Shown here piece after piece: positions 35,465 to 45,615 of a stretch of DNA of 64,000 nt. This DNA is from Cocos nucifera. Lineage: Eukaryota > Streptophyta > Magnoliopsida > Arecales > Arecaceae. The notes below the pieces were generated by a model, which ran no database searches, was not told where the DNA came from, and saw nothing but the letters and a program-made list of their open reading frames with translations. The translations under genes were made by a program, and so were the position numbers. Every line of letters begins with the position of its first letter. Within the stretch, counting starts at the first letter, position 1. The stretch covers positions 403,670-467,669 of the forward strand of contig QRFJ01000779.1 of NCBI GenBank assembly GCA_006176705.1, given 5' to 3'.

Positions 35465-35811
35465 CTCCAGATCAGATCCAGATCTGAATTTTTGGAGATG
35501 TGATAGAGAAGAAGAGGATCTCCAGATCCAACCCGAGTGGATACCGGTAGAGGCCAGGCGCTTGCGTGGCTAGATCCAGAACCTTCCGCTGCAATCAGGA
35601 TCATCAACAGGGTAATAGGATTACCCAAATCAGGTAAATTAAATTTGATTTAATTTATCTTATTTTATTTTATTTATTAAAATAATAAGAATCAGATCTG
35701 AAACATATCAAGATCTGATTGAGATCAAGAGAAAAAAATTTTTGAAATATATCTCTTGATCTGATCAGATCTGAACGAACCTGGACCGGGAAAATCAGGA
35801 TTTTCCCTTCA

Positions 35812-37686
35812 ACTGGTATCAGAGCCAAGGTTCTAAAATTGTTTAGATCTGAATTTTAAATTTATTTTAATTAAAAAATAAGTGATTTCAGATGTCACAT
35901 GAGATGTGATCAGATCTGAAATCAGAAAAAATTAAAATTAAATGATTTGGATCTAAGATTAGAAAATATGCATGACTAGTTCTAGAAATAGAATAGTTCT
36001 ATAGAATAGTCTTGCATGTTTTGATTTAATCTGATTAAATCATATTTTAGATCTATTTATTTACTATTTTTTGATATTATAAGTGTTATAATAACATCTA
36101 AAAAATAGCAAATAAAAATTATTTAATTTTAAATATCATATGAGATATGATTGATGCATGTCTAGACTAGTTGTAGAATAGTTCTACATAATTGTCTAGA
36201 TTAGAATTTATTTTGATTAGATCAATTTAAATCTAATTTTTTAGATTATTATGAGATAATTTAGATCTGAAAAATATGCATGATTCGATACATGAGATGT
36301 ATGCAAAATATGCCATGATTAGATCTAATTTGTATATGAGATATATGATATAGATCTATAAACTGTTTTGTAGTATTGCATGTTCCTGATTAAGGCGTTC
36401 CTCTTGGCCGTCCGGTCATAAGAACGAAGAAGGGTTTAAAGGCCCTCTCTTCCCATTCGATGGGGTGTTCTTATGATGTGTAGGGGTGCTGCGTGTTCGT
36501 CCTTAATCAGAAACCCAAAACTTACTTTCTGCAAAACCCTAGATCCTGAAACCCTAGGATTTATTGTGCATATTTTGTTTATGAACCCTACTTAATTAAG
36601 AATTAAGATTTATGGAATATTAATTAGGTCTAAAATTGAGAATTTCAGATCTAAGACATATTCATAATACTGGGTTCGGGCTTGGGTAGCTCAATTAGGT
36701 CTAAGCGGTTGATCAAACCGAATCAAGAGTTGGTTAGATGGGATCAACAATGCTTAAATTGACCAGCCTAATAGGATTAAGTCTGGGTCAAGATCGAGTC
36801 ACGATCAAGCAAGACCTAATTAGGCTCAGAGGTTAGAGTCTGGATTGTAGGCTAACCCAATTGGTTCTGACTCAACAATTTGGTGTCTAAGGTAAGTTTG
36901 GCACATACGACCGACTGGTTTTTAATTGGAAGCTACTCGACCTGAATGCGTTCTTGTACGAGTTAATGGCATATTCCTTCCACCGGTCTCACTTACCTGG
37001 CCATATCTGTTGACACAGTTCTGATCTGAGGTGGTCAATAATCCGAGCTAACCCATGCCACTAGGTTAGTCATAATTGTTATGACTAAGCCAAGTCTAGT
37101 TTAATGAGACCTGAATCAATTCTCCCTAAGAAAAGATTAAGTCTGAGGTCTTCCACCATTGTAGATGTGCGGGCCCTTCCCGGGGTTGATTGTTCTCGGC
37201 TGGATACAGTGGCTCAGTTGCACCGGGAAAGATGCAACCATGTCTATTAGGCATTGGATGCTATGGGCTGGAGGATGAGTTGGGCTCAATATTTTGGATA
37301 CGGTGAGAGACTCAATTAGGAACCCAGTCTATGCAAATGGTGGGTCTGACTTAACTAAGGAGTGGATCAATATTCCGGATACGGTGAGATTCATGAATTA
37401 GAGACCAAGTTTGGGTGCACCATGATTAGAGAATCATTGAACAAGAGTTGTTCACTCATTGGCTAACCCATCACCAATAACTGTTAGGTGAGGTGATGAG
37501 TCAGTTGGTGAGACCGCACCACCCACTAGAAATCATTAATCGCGGAGATTTTCGCATCTCTACAGAGGGAGTGTAGGGATCCGAGAAAATAGTGGGAGCT
37601 AATTTGTTTAAAAATAAAATCCCTAAACAAATTGGTCAAGTCAAAATTACAGTATCTAACTAGAATCTTTGACTCTCTACAGGAAA
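35812..37686 (+). other. Leader of A4 with primer-binding site and stem-loop
   Basis: The primer-binding site TGGTATCAGAGCC is at 35814-35826, a perfect match to the initiator-methionine tRNA type. The leader is about 1.87 kb and non-coding. A two-tier stem-loop lies at 36386-36510: outer CTGATTAAGG / CCTTAATCAG (36386-36395, 36501-36510), inner TCATAAGAAC / GTTCTTATGA (36416-36425, 36467-36476). Confidence 0.7.
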
Positions 37687-38528
37687 ATGTCTGCGTCCAA
37701 CCCACTTGGCACGTATCCTAGGACACACATAGACTGACTGGACCCAATTATAAAGATTGGCTCAGGAACTACAAAATTGTTTTGGGTTCAGAGAAGTTAA
37801 CACATGTTTTGGACCAGGACCCTCCCACCTTACCAGCTCGTCCATCCACTGAACAGAGAGCGTCTCTGGAAAAATGGATTGACGAAGACAATAAGGCCAG
37901 ATACTACATGTTGGGCTCGATGTCTGATGAGCTCCAGCGCCAACATGAAGATATCGGGACTGCTCGCCAAATGTTGGCTCACCTGCAGGAGATGTTTGGT
38001 GAACAGAGTCGCGCAGCCAAATATCAAGTCACGAAAATGACTTTTTAAGGCTAAGATGCGTGATGGGCAGTCAGTCCAAGATCACTGTCTGACAATGATC
38101 AAGGACATGGAAGAGCTTGAGAAGCTCGGTGTGAAGTTGGACTTGGATCTGCAGAACGATATTATTCTGCAATCCTTGACTGATGCATATGGGCAATTCA
38201 TCATGAATTACCACATGCATAAACTTCAAAATTCCTTGGCCGAGTTGAATGAATATGCTGGTTACCGCTGAGCTTTCTATGAAAGGTTCTAAAGGCTCAG
38301 TTCTTGCTATGGAACGGACTTCTTCCAAAAGAAAGTCTTATGGAAAGAAAAAGAAGTCTGTGAAAAAGCAAAAGGTGGAAGGATCAAAGAAGAAGAAGGC
38401 AGAACCGAAGAAGAAGGTCGATGGCAAAGGAAAGTGTTTCCATTGCAACAGCGACGGCCATTGGAAGCGGAACTGCCCTACTTACCTGGCCACCCTGAAA
38501 GAACAAGAAGGAAGGTCCTTCTGGAGGT
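37687..38528 (+). pseudogene. gag: gag of A4
   Basis: Starts at ATG 37687 after the conserved GACTCTCTACAGGAAA. Two one-base insertions near 37710-37725 break the first codons. The frame recovers as LGSEKLTHVLDQDPPTLPA, LEKWIDEDNKARYYMLGSM, LQRQHEDIGTARQMLAHLQ and EMFGEQSRAAKYQVTK, shifts near 38043 (shared with A5), then LQNDIILQSLTDAYGQFIMN. The C-terminal part has a Lys-rich run and an intact CCHC knuckle CFHCNSDGHWKRNC at about 38428. Predicted role: capsid and RNA binding. Confidence 0.85.
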
Positions 38529-39837
38529 ATGCTCGTTATTGAGTCTAACCTTACGGTTTCTTCTGCATCCAGTTGGGTGCTTGACTCTGGTTCTAGTGCT
38601 CATCTGTGCACTTCTATGCAGGGTCTTGAGGATAGCAGGAGGCTGAGGGATGGAGACATGATCCTACGCATCGGTAATGGAGCAAGAGTTGCTGCAGTAG
38701 CCGTGGGAACATACCCTCTTCGATTACCATCTGGTTTAGACTTAGTTTTAAAAGACTGTTATTATGTGCCTGCAGCTAGCAGGAATTTGATTTCTGTTTC
38801 ATGCTTAGCACAAGAAGGTTATGTGATCACCTTCTTTAAGGACCATTGTAACATTCTTTATGAAAGAAATAAAATTGCAAATGGTTTCCTTATTAATGGT
38901 CTTTATCAGTTACATATTGATGTACCTATTTTAACTATCGAGCAAAACGTGAATGCCAAACGACCTAGGGATAGTCCAAACGACAGATATCTATGGCACC
39001 TGAGATTAGGTCATATAGCAGAAGATAGGATTAACAAATTGGAGAAAAATGGGCTATTGAGTCCATTGACTTTTGAGTCATATCCAACTTGTGAATCTTG
39101 TCTTCAAGGCAAAATGACTAAACTCCCTTTTGTTGGACATGGGGAGAGGGCCACAGATCTCCTTGCCCTAGTACATACTGATGTGTGCGGCCCATTTGAT
39201 GTGCCGGCTAGAGGCAATTTTGTCTACTTCATTACCTTTACCGATGATCTGTCTAGGTATGGGTATGTGTATCTTATGAGACATAAGTCTGAAGCCTTTG
39301 AAAAGTTCAAAGAATTCAGACATGAAGTAGAAAAACAAACTGGAAAACCCATTAAGGTTCTTCGATCAGATCGAGGAGGTGAATACCTTAGCCGGGAATT
39401 CCTAGACTATCTTAAGGAAAATGGCATAGTCTCTCAATGGACTCCACCAGGAACACCTCAACTCAACGGGGTTTCAGAACGGAGAAATCGGACTCTATTG
39501 GATATGGTTCGATCCATGATGAGCTTCACAGACCTCCCTGATTTTCTTTGGGGACATTCATTATTAACTTCAATCTATCTTACTGAATAGGGTTCCCTCT
39601 AAAACCGTTCCTACCACACCGTATGAGATATGGCACGGTAAGAAACCAAGTCTGAGTCATCTCAGAATTTGGGGTTGTCCGGCTCATGTCAAAAGACAAC
39701 AAGCGGACAAGTTAGAGTTTAGGTCCTTTAGAGCTCGATTCATAGGATATCCTAAAGAGTCATTAGGATACTATTTCTACATTCCAGAAGACCACAATGT
39801 GATTGTGAGTCGACATGCCATATTTCTTGAAAAATAG
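38529..39837 (+). pseudogene. Protease and integrase of A4
   Basis: The frame is open from 38529 to 39590. The protease active site is WVLDSGSSAHLC at about 38574. Next come the pre-integrase domain (LWHLRLGHIAEDRINKL, CESCLQGKMTKLPF), the integrase core with LVHTDVCGPFDV, VLRSDRGGEYL and GVSERRNRTLLD (D-D-E intact), and WGHSLLTSIYL. A one-base insertion near 39577 shifts the frame. The integrase C-terminus (WGCPAHVKRQQADKLEF, FRARFIGYPKESLGYYFYI) follows in the next frame and ends in FLEK and the amber codon at 39835-39837. Confidence 0.87.
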
Positions 39838-41423
39838 TTTATTCAAGATAGTGGCATTGGAAAGCAGATTAAGCTTGATGAGAAAGTCTCACAAGCAGAA
39901 AGAGCTAAGGACCAAGTGGAACCAAATCAGGTTGAGCCAATAAGAACACTACCTCCTCCACCTCGTAGATCGGAAAGAGTTTCCCGTCCCCCTGAAAGAT
40001 ACTTAGGTATTATTTCAGAGGATGTAGAGGAAATGTTCCTCATAGGTAATGGTGCTCATGGTGATGATCCCAAAACCTACAACGAGGCGATATCAGATAT
40101 CGACTCCGAGAAATGGCTTGAGGCAATGCAAGTCAGAAATTGACTCGATGCACTCAAACCAAGTCTGGACCTTGGTAGATCCACCAGAAGGTATAGTACC
40201 TATTGGGTGTAAATGGATCTTCAAGAGAAAGATTGGTGCAGATGGGAATGTGGAGACATTCAAGGCTAGACTGGTGGCAAAAGGTTATAGTCAACGTGAA
40301 GGCATTGACTATCAGGATACCTTTTCCCCGGTAGCTATGCTAAAATCCATCCGCACATTGCTTGCTGTTGCAGCCTATTTCGATTATGAAATATGGCAAA
40401 TGGACGTGAAAACGGCATTCCTAAATGGATATCTTGAGGAAGATATCTATATGGAACAGCCGCTAGGTTTCACATCCAGTGATACTGATCACAAGGTTTG
40501 CAAGCTGCAAAGGTCCATATATGGACTTAAGCAAGCATCTCGGAGCTGGAACACTCGTTTCAATGATGTGATCAAAAAGTTTGGTTTCATCAAAAATGAA
40601 GAGGAACCATGTGTTTTCAAAAGGGTCAGTGGGAGCGCTGTTGTCTTCCTCGTATTGTACGTGGATGACATCCTCCTTATTGGGAATGATATTCCCATGT
40701 TGACATCAGTCAAGATGTGGTTGTCCAAGGAATTCTCCATGAAAGACCTAGGTGAAGCATCCTTTATTCTAGGAATTAAGGTCTATAGGGATAGACCGAA
40801 TAGGATGCTAGGACTTTCACAGAAGATGTACATAGAGGAAGTACTAAAGAGGTTTAGTATGGAAAACTCTAAGAGGGGATTAATACCCTTCAGACATGGT
40901 ATTCATCTTTCCAAGAAGATGTGCCCCAGCACACCTGAGGAAATAGAACGCATGAGCAAGATCCCTTATGCTTCTGCAATAGGGAGCCTCATGTATGCCA
41001 TGCTATGTACACGACCTGATATAGCCCATGCTGTGAGTGTCACAAGCAGATATCAGTCAAATCCAGGTGAAGAACACTGGACTTCTGTGAAATGTATCCT
41101 TAAGTACTTGAGAAGAACTAAGGATATGATGTTGGTCTTTGGTAATGGAGAACTCCAAGTTCCAAGGGATACACAGACTCGGACTTCATGTCCGATATAG
41201 ATGATCGAAAGTCGACATCTGGCAGACTGTTTGTGCTGGAAGAGTTCCAAGCAAACGGTGATACCATCTCATCCGCGATTACCTTGAGAAAGGTTACGTT
41301 GAGGTCAAGAGAGTCAACTCCACAGATAATGTGGCAGACCCACTTACAAAGCCGTTGGGCCAGCAGAAGATCGAAGCCCACCTTGAGAAGATGGGACTTA
41401 GACTTGTAGCCAATTGGCTTTAG
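39838..41423 (+). pseudogene. Reverse transcriptase and internally deleted RNase H of A4
   Basis: The sequence continues in the frame left by the amber codon (39838 on), shifts by one base near 40130, then is open 40139-41170 with WTLVDPPEGIVPIGCKWIF, ARLVAKGYSQREGIDYQD, MDVKTAFLNGYLEEDIYMEQ, SIYGLKQASRSWN and the catalytic YVDDILLIGNDI. The RNase H start (FMSDIDDRKSTSG) is followed by two deletions of about 22 and 205 bp relative to A5, removing the catalytic EAEY region. It ends with VANWL and a stop at 41421-41423. Confidence 0.87.
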
Positions 41424-41437
41424 GACAAGTGGGAGAT

Positions 41438-41645
41438 TGTTAGATATATGTGCCCTAGAAGCCAGAATTGGCTGACACTTGTAATACACTTCTAGGGGCA
41501 AAATTATAATTTTGACTATAATTAATGAAATGGGTTATTTTTCTATCACACATGTGTATTTAGTGTCTGTGATACATCCTTTGAGTTAATGGTAATGATA
41601 ATTCATATTTTCAAGAGTTGAAAATTTAAGACATGAATAATCATT
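41438..41645 (+). repeat. Start of the 3' LTR of A4, cut by the gap
   Basis: TGTTAGATATATGTGCCC preceded by the polypurine tract at 41427-41437. It shares AATTAATGAAATGG and CACACATGTG with the LTR at 45616, whereas the A4 5' LTR has AATTAATAAAATGG and CACATATGTG. Confidence 0.9.
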
Positions 41646-42645
41646 NNNNNNNNNNNNNNNNNNNNNNNNNNNNNNNNNNNNNNNNNNNNNNNNNNNNNNN
41701 NNNNNNNNNNNNNNNNNNNNNNNNNNNNNNNNNNNNNNNNNNNNNNNNNNNNNNNNNNNNNNNNNNNNNNNNNNNNNNNNNNNNNNNNNNNNNNNNNNNN
41801 NNNNNNNNNNNNNNNNNNNNNNNNNNNNNNNNNNNNNNNNNNNNNNNNNNNNNNNNNNNNNNNNNNNNNNNNNNNNNNNNNNNNNNNNNNNNNNNNNNNN
41901 NNNNNNNNNNNNNNNNNNNNNNNNNNNNNNNNNNNNNNNNNNNNNNNNNNNNNNNNNNNNNNNNNNNNNNNNNNNNNNNNNNNNNNNNNNNNNNNNNNNN
42001 NNNNNNNNNNNNNNNNNNNNNNNNNNNNNNNNNNNNNNNNNNNNNNNNNNNNNNNNNNNNNNNNNNNNNNNNNNNNNNNNNNNNNNNNNNNNNNNNNNNN
42101 NNNNNNNNNNNNNNNNNNNNNNNNNNNNNNNNNNNNNNNNNNNNNNNNNNNNNNNNNNNNNNNNNNNNNNNNNNNNNNNNNNNNNNNNNNNNNNNNNNNN
42201 NNNNNNNNNNNNNNNNNNNNNNNNNNNNNNNNNNNNNNNNNNNNNNNNNNNNNNNNNNNNNNNNNNNNNNNNNNNNNNNNNNNNNNNNNNNNNNNNNNNN
42301 NNNNNNNNNNNNNNNNNNNNNNNNNNNNNNNNNNNNNNNNNNNNNNNNNNNNNNNNNNNNNNNNNNNNNNNNNNNNNNNNNNNNNNNNNNNNNNNNNNNN
42401 NNNNNNNNNNNNNNNNNNNNNNNNNNNNNNNNNNNNNNNNNNNNNNNNNNNNNNNNNNNNNNNNNNNNNNNNNNNNNNNNNNNNNNNNNNNNNNNNNNNN
42501 NNNNNNNNNNNNNNNNNNNNNNNNNNNNNNNNNNNNNNNNNNNNNNNNNNNNNNNNNNNNNNNNNNNNNNNNNNNNNNNNNNNNNNNNNNNNNNNNNNNN
42601 NNNNNNNNNNNNNNNNNNNNNNNNNNNNNNNNNNNNNNNNNNNNN
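41646..42645. other. Assembly gap, exactly 1000 N
   Basis: A round-number run of N, usually a placeholder of unknown true size. Any open frame across it is an artefact. Confidence 0.98.
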
Positions 42646-42708
42646 AAGCGGAACTGCCCTACTTACCTGGCCACCCTAAAGAACAAGAAGGAAGGTCCTT
42701 CTGGAGGT

Positions 42709-44016
42709 ATGCTCGTTATTGAGTCTAACCTTACGGTTTCTTCTGCATCCAGTTGGGTGCTTGACTCTGGTTCTAGTGCTCATCTGTGCACTTCTATGCA
42801 GGGTCTTGAGGATAGCAGGAGGCTGAGGGATGGAGACATGATCCTACGCGTCGGTAATGGAGCAAGAGTTGCTGCAGTAGCCGTGGGAACATACCCTCTG
42901 CGATTACCATCTGGTTTAGACTTAGTTTTAAAAGACTGTTATTATGTGCCTGCAGCTAGCAGGAATTTGATTTCTGTTTCATGCTTAGCACAAGAAGGTT
43001 ATGTGATCACCTTCTTTAAGGACCATTGTAACATTCTTTATGAAAGAAATAAAATTGCAAATGGTTTCCTTGTTAATGGTCTTTATCAGTTGCATATTGA
43101 TGTACCTGTTTTAACTATCGAGCAAAACGTGAATGCCAAACGACCTAGGGATAGTCCAAACGACAGATATCTATGGCACCTGAGATTAGGTCATATAGCA
43201 GAAGATAGGATTAACAAATTGGAGAAAAATGGGCTATTGAGTCCATTGACTTTTGAGTCATATCCAACTTGTGAATCTTGTCTTCAAGGCAAAATGACTA
43301 AACTCCCTTTTGTTGGACATGGGGAGAGGGCCACAGATCTCCTTGCCCTAGTACATACTGATGTGTGCGGCCCATTCGATGTGCCGGCTAGAGGCAATTT
43401 TGTCTACTTCATTACCTTTACCGATGATCTGTCTAGGTATGGGTATGTGTATCTTATGAGACATAAGTCTGAAGCCTTTGAAAAGTTCAAAGAATTCAGA
43501 CATGAAGTAGAAAAACAAACTGGAAAACCCATTAAGGTTCTTCGATCAGATCGAGGAGGTGAATACCTTAGCCGGGAATTCCTAGACTATCTTAAGGAAA
43601 ATGGCATAGTCTCTCAATGGACTCCACCAGGAACACCTCAACTCAACGGGGTTTCAGAACGGAGAAATCGGACTCTATTGGATATGGTTCGATCCATGAT
43701 GAGCTTCACAGACCTCCCAGATTTTCTTTGGGGACATTCATTATTAACTTCAATCTATTTACTGAATAGGGTTCCCTCTAAAACCGTTCCTACCACACCG
43801 TATGAGATATGGCACGGTAAGAAACCAAGTCTGAGTCATCTCAGAATTTGGGGTTGTCCGGCTTATGTCAAAAGACAACAAGCGGACAAGTTAGAGTTTA
43901 GGTCCTTTAGAGCTCGATTCATAGGATATCCTAAAGAGTCATTAGGATACTATTTCTACATTCCAGAAGACCACAATGTGATTGTGAGTCGACATGCCAT
44001 ATTTCTTGAAAAATAG
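42709..44016 (+). CDS. Protease-integrase segment of A4', longest open frame in the window
   Basis: 435 codons, part of a gag-pol polyprotein; the ATG at 42709 is internal, not a true start. Protease active site DSGSSAHLC at about residues 18-26, pre-integrase zinc region with LWHLRLGHI and CESCLQGK, and integrase with all three catalytic residues (LVHTDVCG, RSDRGGEY, GVSERRNR). Then WGHSLLTSIYLLNRVPSKT and the C-terminal GCPAYVKRQQADKLEF. It ends at amber codon 44014-44016, after which the same frame runs on into the reverse transcriptase leader. Unlike A4 there is no frameshift at the LLTSIYL region. Confidence 0.85.
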   Translation: MLVIESNLTVSSASSWVLDSGSSAHLCTSMQGLEDSRRLRDGDMILRVGNGARVAAVAVGTYPLRLPSGLDLVLKDCYYVPAASRNLISVSCLAQEGYVITFFKDHCNILYERNKIANGFLVNGLYQLHIDVPVLTIEQNVNAKRPRDSPNDRYLWHLRLGHIAEDRINKLEKNGLLSPLTFESYPTCESCLQGKMTKLPFVGHGERATDLLALVHTDVCGPFDVPARGNFVYFITFTDDLSRYGYVYLMRHKSEAFEKFKEFRHEVEKQTGKPIKVLRSDRGGEYLSREFLDYLKENGIVSQWTPPGTPQLNGVSERRNRTLLDMVRSMMSFTDLPDFLWGHSLLTSIYLLNRVPSKTVPTTPYEIWHGKKPSLSHLRIWGCPAYVKRQQADKLEFRSFRARFIGYPKESLGYYFYIPEDHNVIVSRHAIFLEK

Positions 44017-45601
44017 TTTATTCAAGATAGTGGCATTGGAAAGCAGATTAAGCTTGATGAGAAAGTCTCACAAGCAGAAAGAGCTAAGGACCAAGTGGAA
44101 CCAAATCAGGTTGAGCCAATAAGAACACTACCTCCTCCACCTCGTAGATCGGAAAGAGTTTCCCGTCCCCCTGAAAGATACTTAGGTATTATTTCAGAGG
44201 ACGTAGAGGAAATGTTCCTCATAGGTAATGGTGCTCATGGTGATGATCCCAAAACCTACAACGAGGCGATATCAGATATCGACTCCGAGAAATGGCTTGA
44301 GGCAATGAAGTCAGAGATTCGACTCGATGCACTCAAACCAAGTCTGGACCTTGGTAGATCCACCAGAAGGTATAGTACCTATTGGGTGTAAATGGATCTT
44401 CAAGAGAAAGATTGGTGCAGATGGGAATGTGGAGACATTCAAGGCTAGACTGGTGGCAAAAGGTTATAGTCAACGTGAAGGCATTGACTATCAGGATACC
44501 TTTTCCCCGGTAGCTATGCTAAAATCCATCCGCACATTGCTTGCTGTTGCAGCCTATTTCGATTATGAAATATGGCAAATGGACGTGAAAACGGCATTCC
44601 TAAATGGATATCTTGAGGAAGATATCTATATGGAACAGCCGCTAGGTTTCACATCCAGTGATACTGATCACAAGGTTTGCAAGCTGCAAAGGTCCATATA
44701 TGGACTTAAGCAAGCATCTCGGAGCTGGAACACTCGTTTCAATGATGTGATCAAAAAGTTTGGTTTCATCAAAAATGAAGAGGAACCATGTGTTTTCAAA
44801 AGGGTCAGTGGGAGCGCTGTTGTCTTCCTCGTATTGTACGTGGATGACATCCTCCTTATTGGGAATGATATTCCCATGTTGACATCAGTCAAGATGTGGT
44901 TGTCCTAAGGAATTCTCCATGAAAGACCTAGGTGAAGCATCCTTTATTCTAGGAATTAAGGTCTATAGGGATAGACCGAATAGGATGCTAGGACTTTCAC
45001 AGAAGATGTACATAGAGGAAGTACTAAAGAGGTTTAGTATGGAAAACTCTAAGAGGGGATTAATACCCTTCAGACATGGTATTCATCTTTCCAAGAAGAT
45101 GTGCCCCAGCACACCTGAGGAAATAGAACGCATGAGCAAGATCCCTTATGCTTCTGCAATAGGGAGCCTCATGTATGCCATGCTATGTACACGACCTGAT
45201 ATAGCCCATGCTGTGAGTGTCACAAGCAGATATCAGTCAAATCCAGGTGAAGAACACTGGACTTCTGTGAAATGTATCCTTAAGTACTTGAGAAGAACTA
45301 AGGATATGATGTTGGTCTTTGGTAATGGAGAACTCCAAGTTCAGGGATACACAGACTCGGACTTCATGTCCGATATAGATGATCGAAAGTCGACATCTGG
45401 CAGACTGTTTGTGCTGGAAGAGTTCCTAGCAAACGGTGATACCATCTCATCCGCGATTACCTTGAGAAAGGTTACGTTGAGGTCAAGAGAGTCAACTCCA
45501 CAGATAATGTGGCAGACCCACTTACAAAGCCGTTGGGCCAGCAGAAGATCGAAGCCCACCTTGAGAAGATGGGACTTAGACTTGTAGCCAATTGGCTTTA
45601 G
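44017..45601 (+). pseudogene. Reverse transcriptase and shortened RNase H of A4'
   Basis: The frame after the amber is open to 44391, breaks near 44320 by one base, and resumes at 44327-44908 (HSNQVWTLVDPPEG to YVDDILLIGNDIPMLTSV). A one-base insertion near 44907 shifts it again, then it is open 44919-45587. RNase H carries the same two internal deletions as A4. The pol stop is at 45599-45601. Confidence 0.85.
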
Positions 45602-45615
45602 GACAAGTGGGAGAT

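Larger units (their letters stand above)
33529..35811 (+). repeat. 5' LTR of A4
   Basis: About 2.28 kb, from CCCTAGAAAGCC to CCCTTCA. The TGTTAGATATATGTG start is deleted together with the A3 pol end. It is nearly identical to 45616-47896. Regulatory motifs are listed separately. Confidence 0.88.
33529..41645 (+). mobile_element. Younger Copia-A element A4, up to the assembly gap
   Basis: LTR 33529-35811 (first 10 or so bases lost), primer-binding site, leader, gag, protease, integrase, reverse transcriptase, shortened RNase H, polypurine tract AAGTGGGAGAT and the start of the 3' LTR (41438-41645) before the N run. It is much less decayed than A3, with long open stretches, but carries frameshifts near 38043, 38260, 39577, 40130 and 41160, plus the shared amber at 39835. 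It probably inserted into A3. Confidence 0.85.

Noticed and set aside
41633..42679. Apparent 348-codon open frame across the N run
   Set aside because: The frame is open only because N codons are not stops; the real sequence there is unknown.
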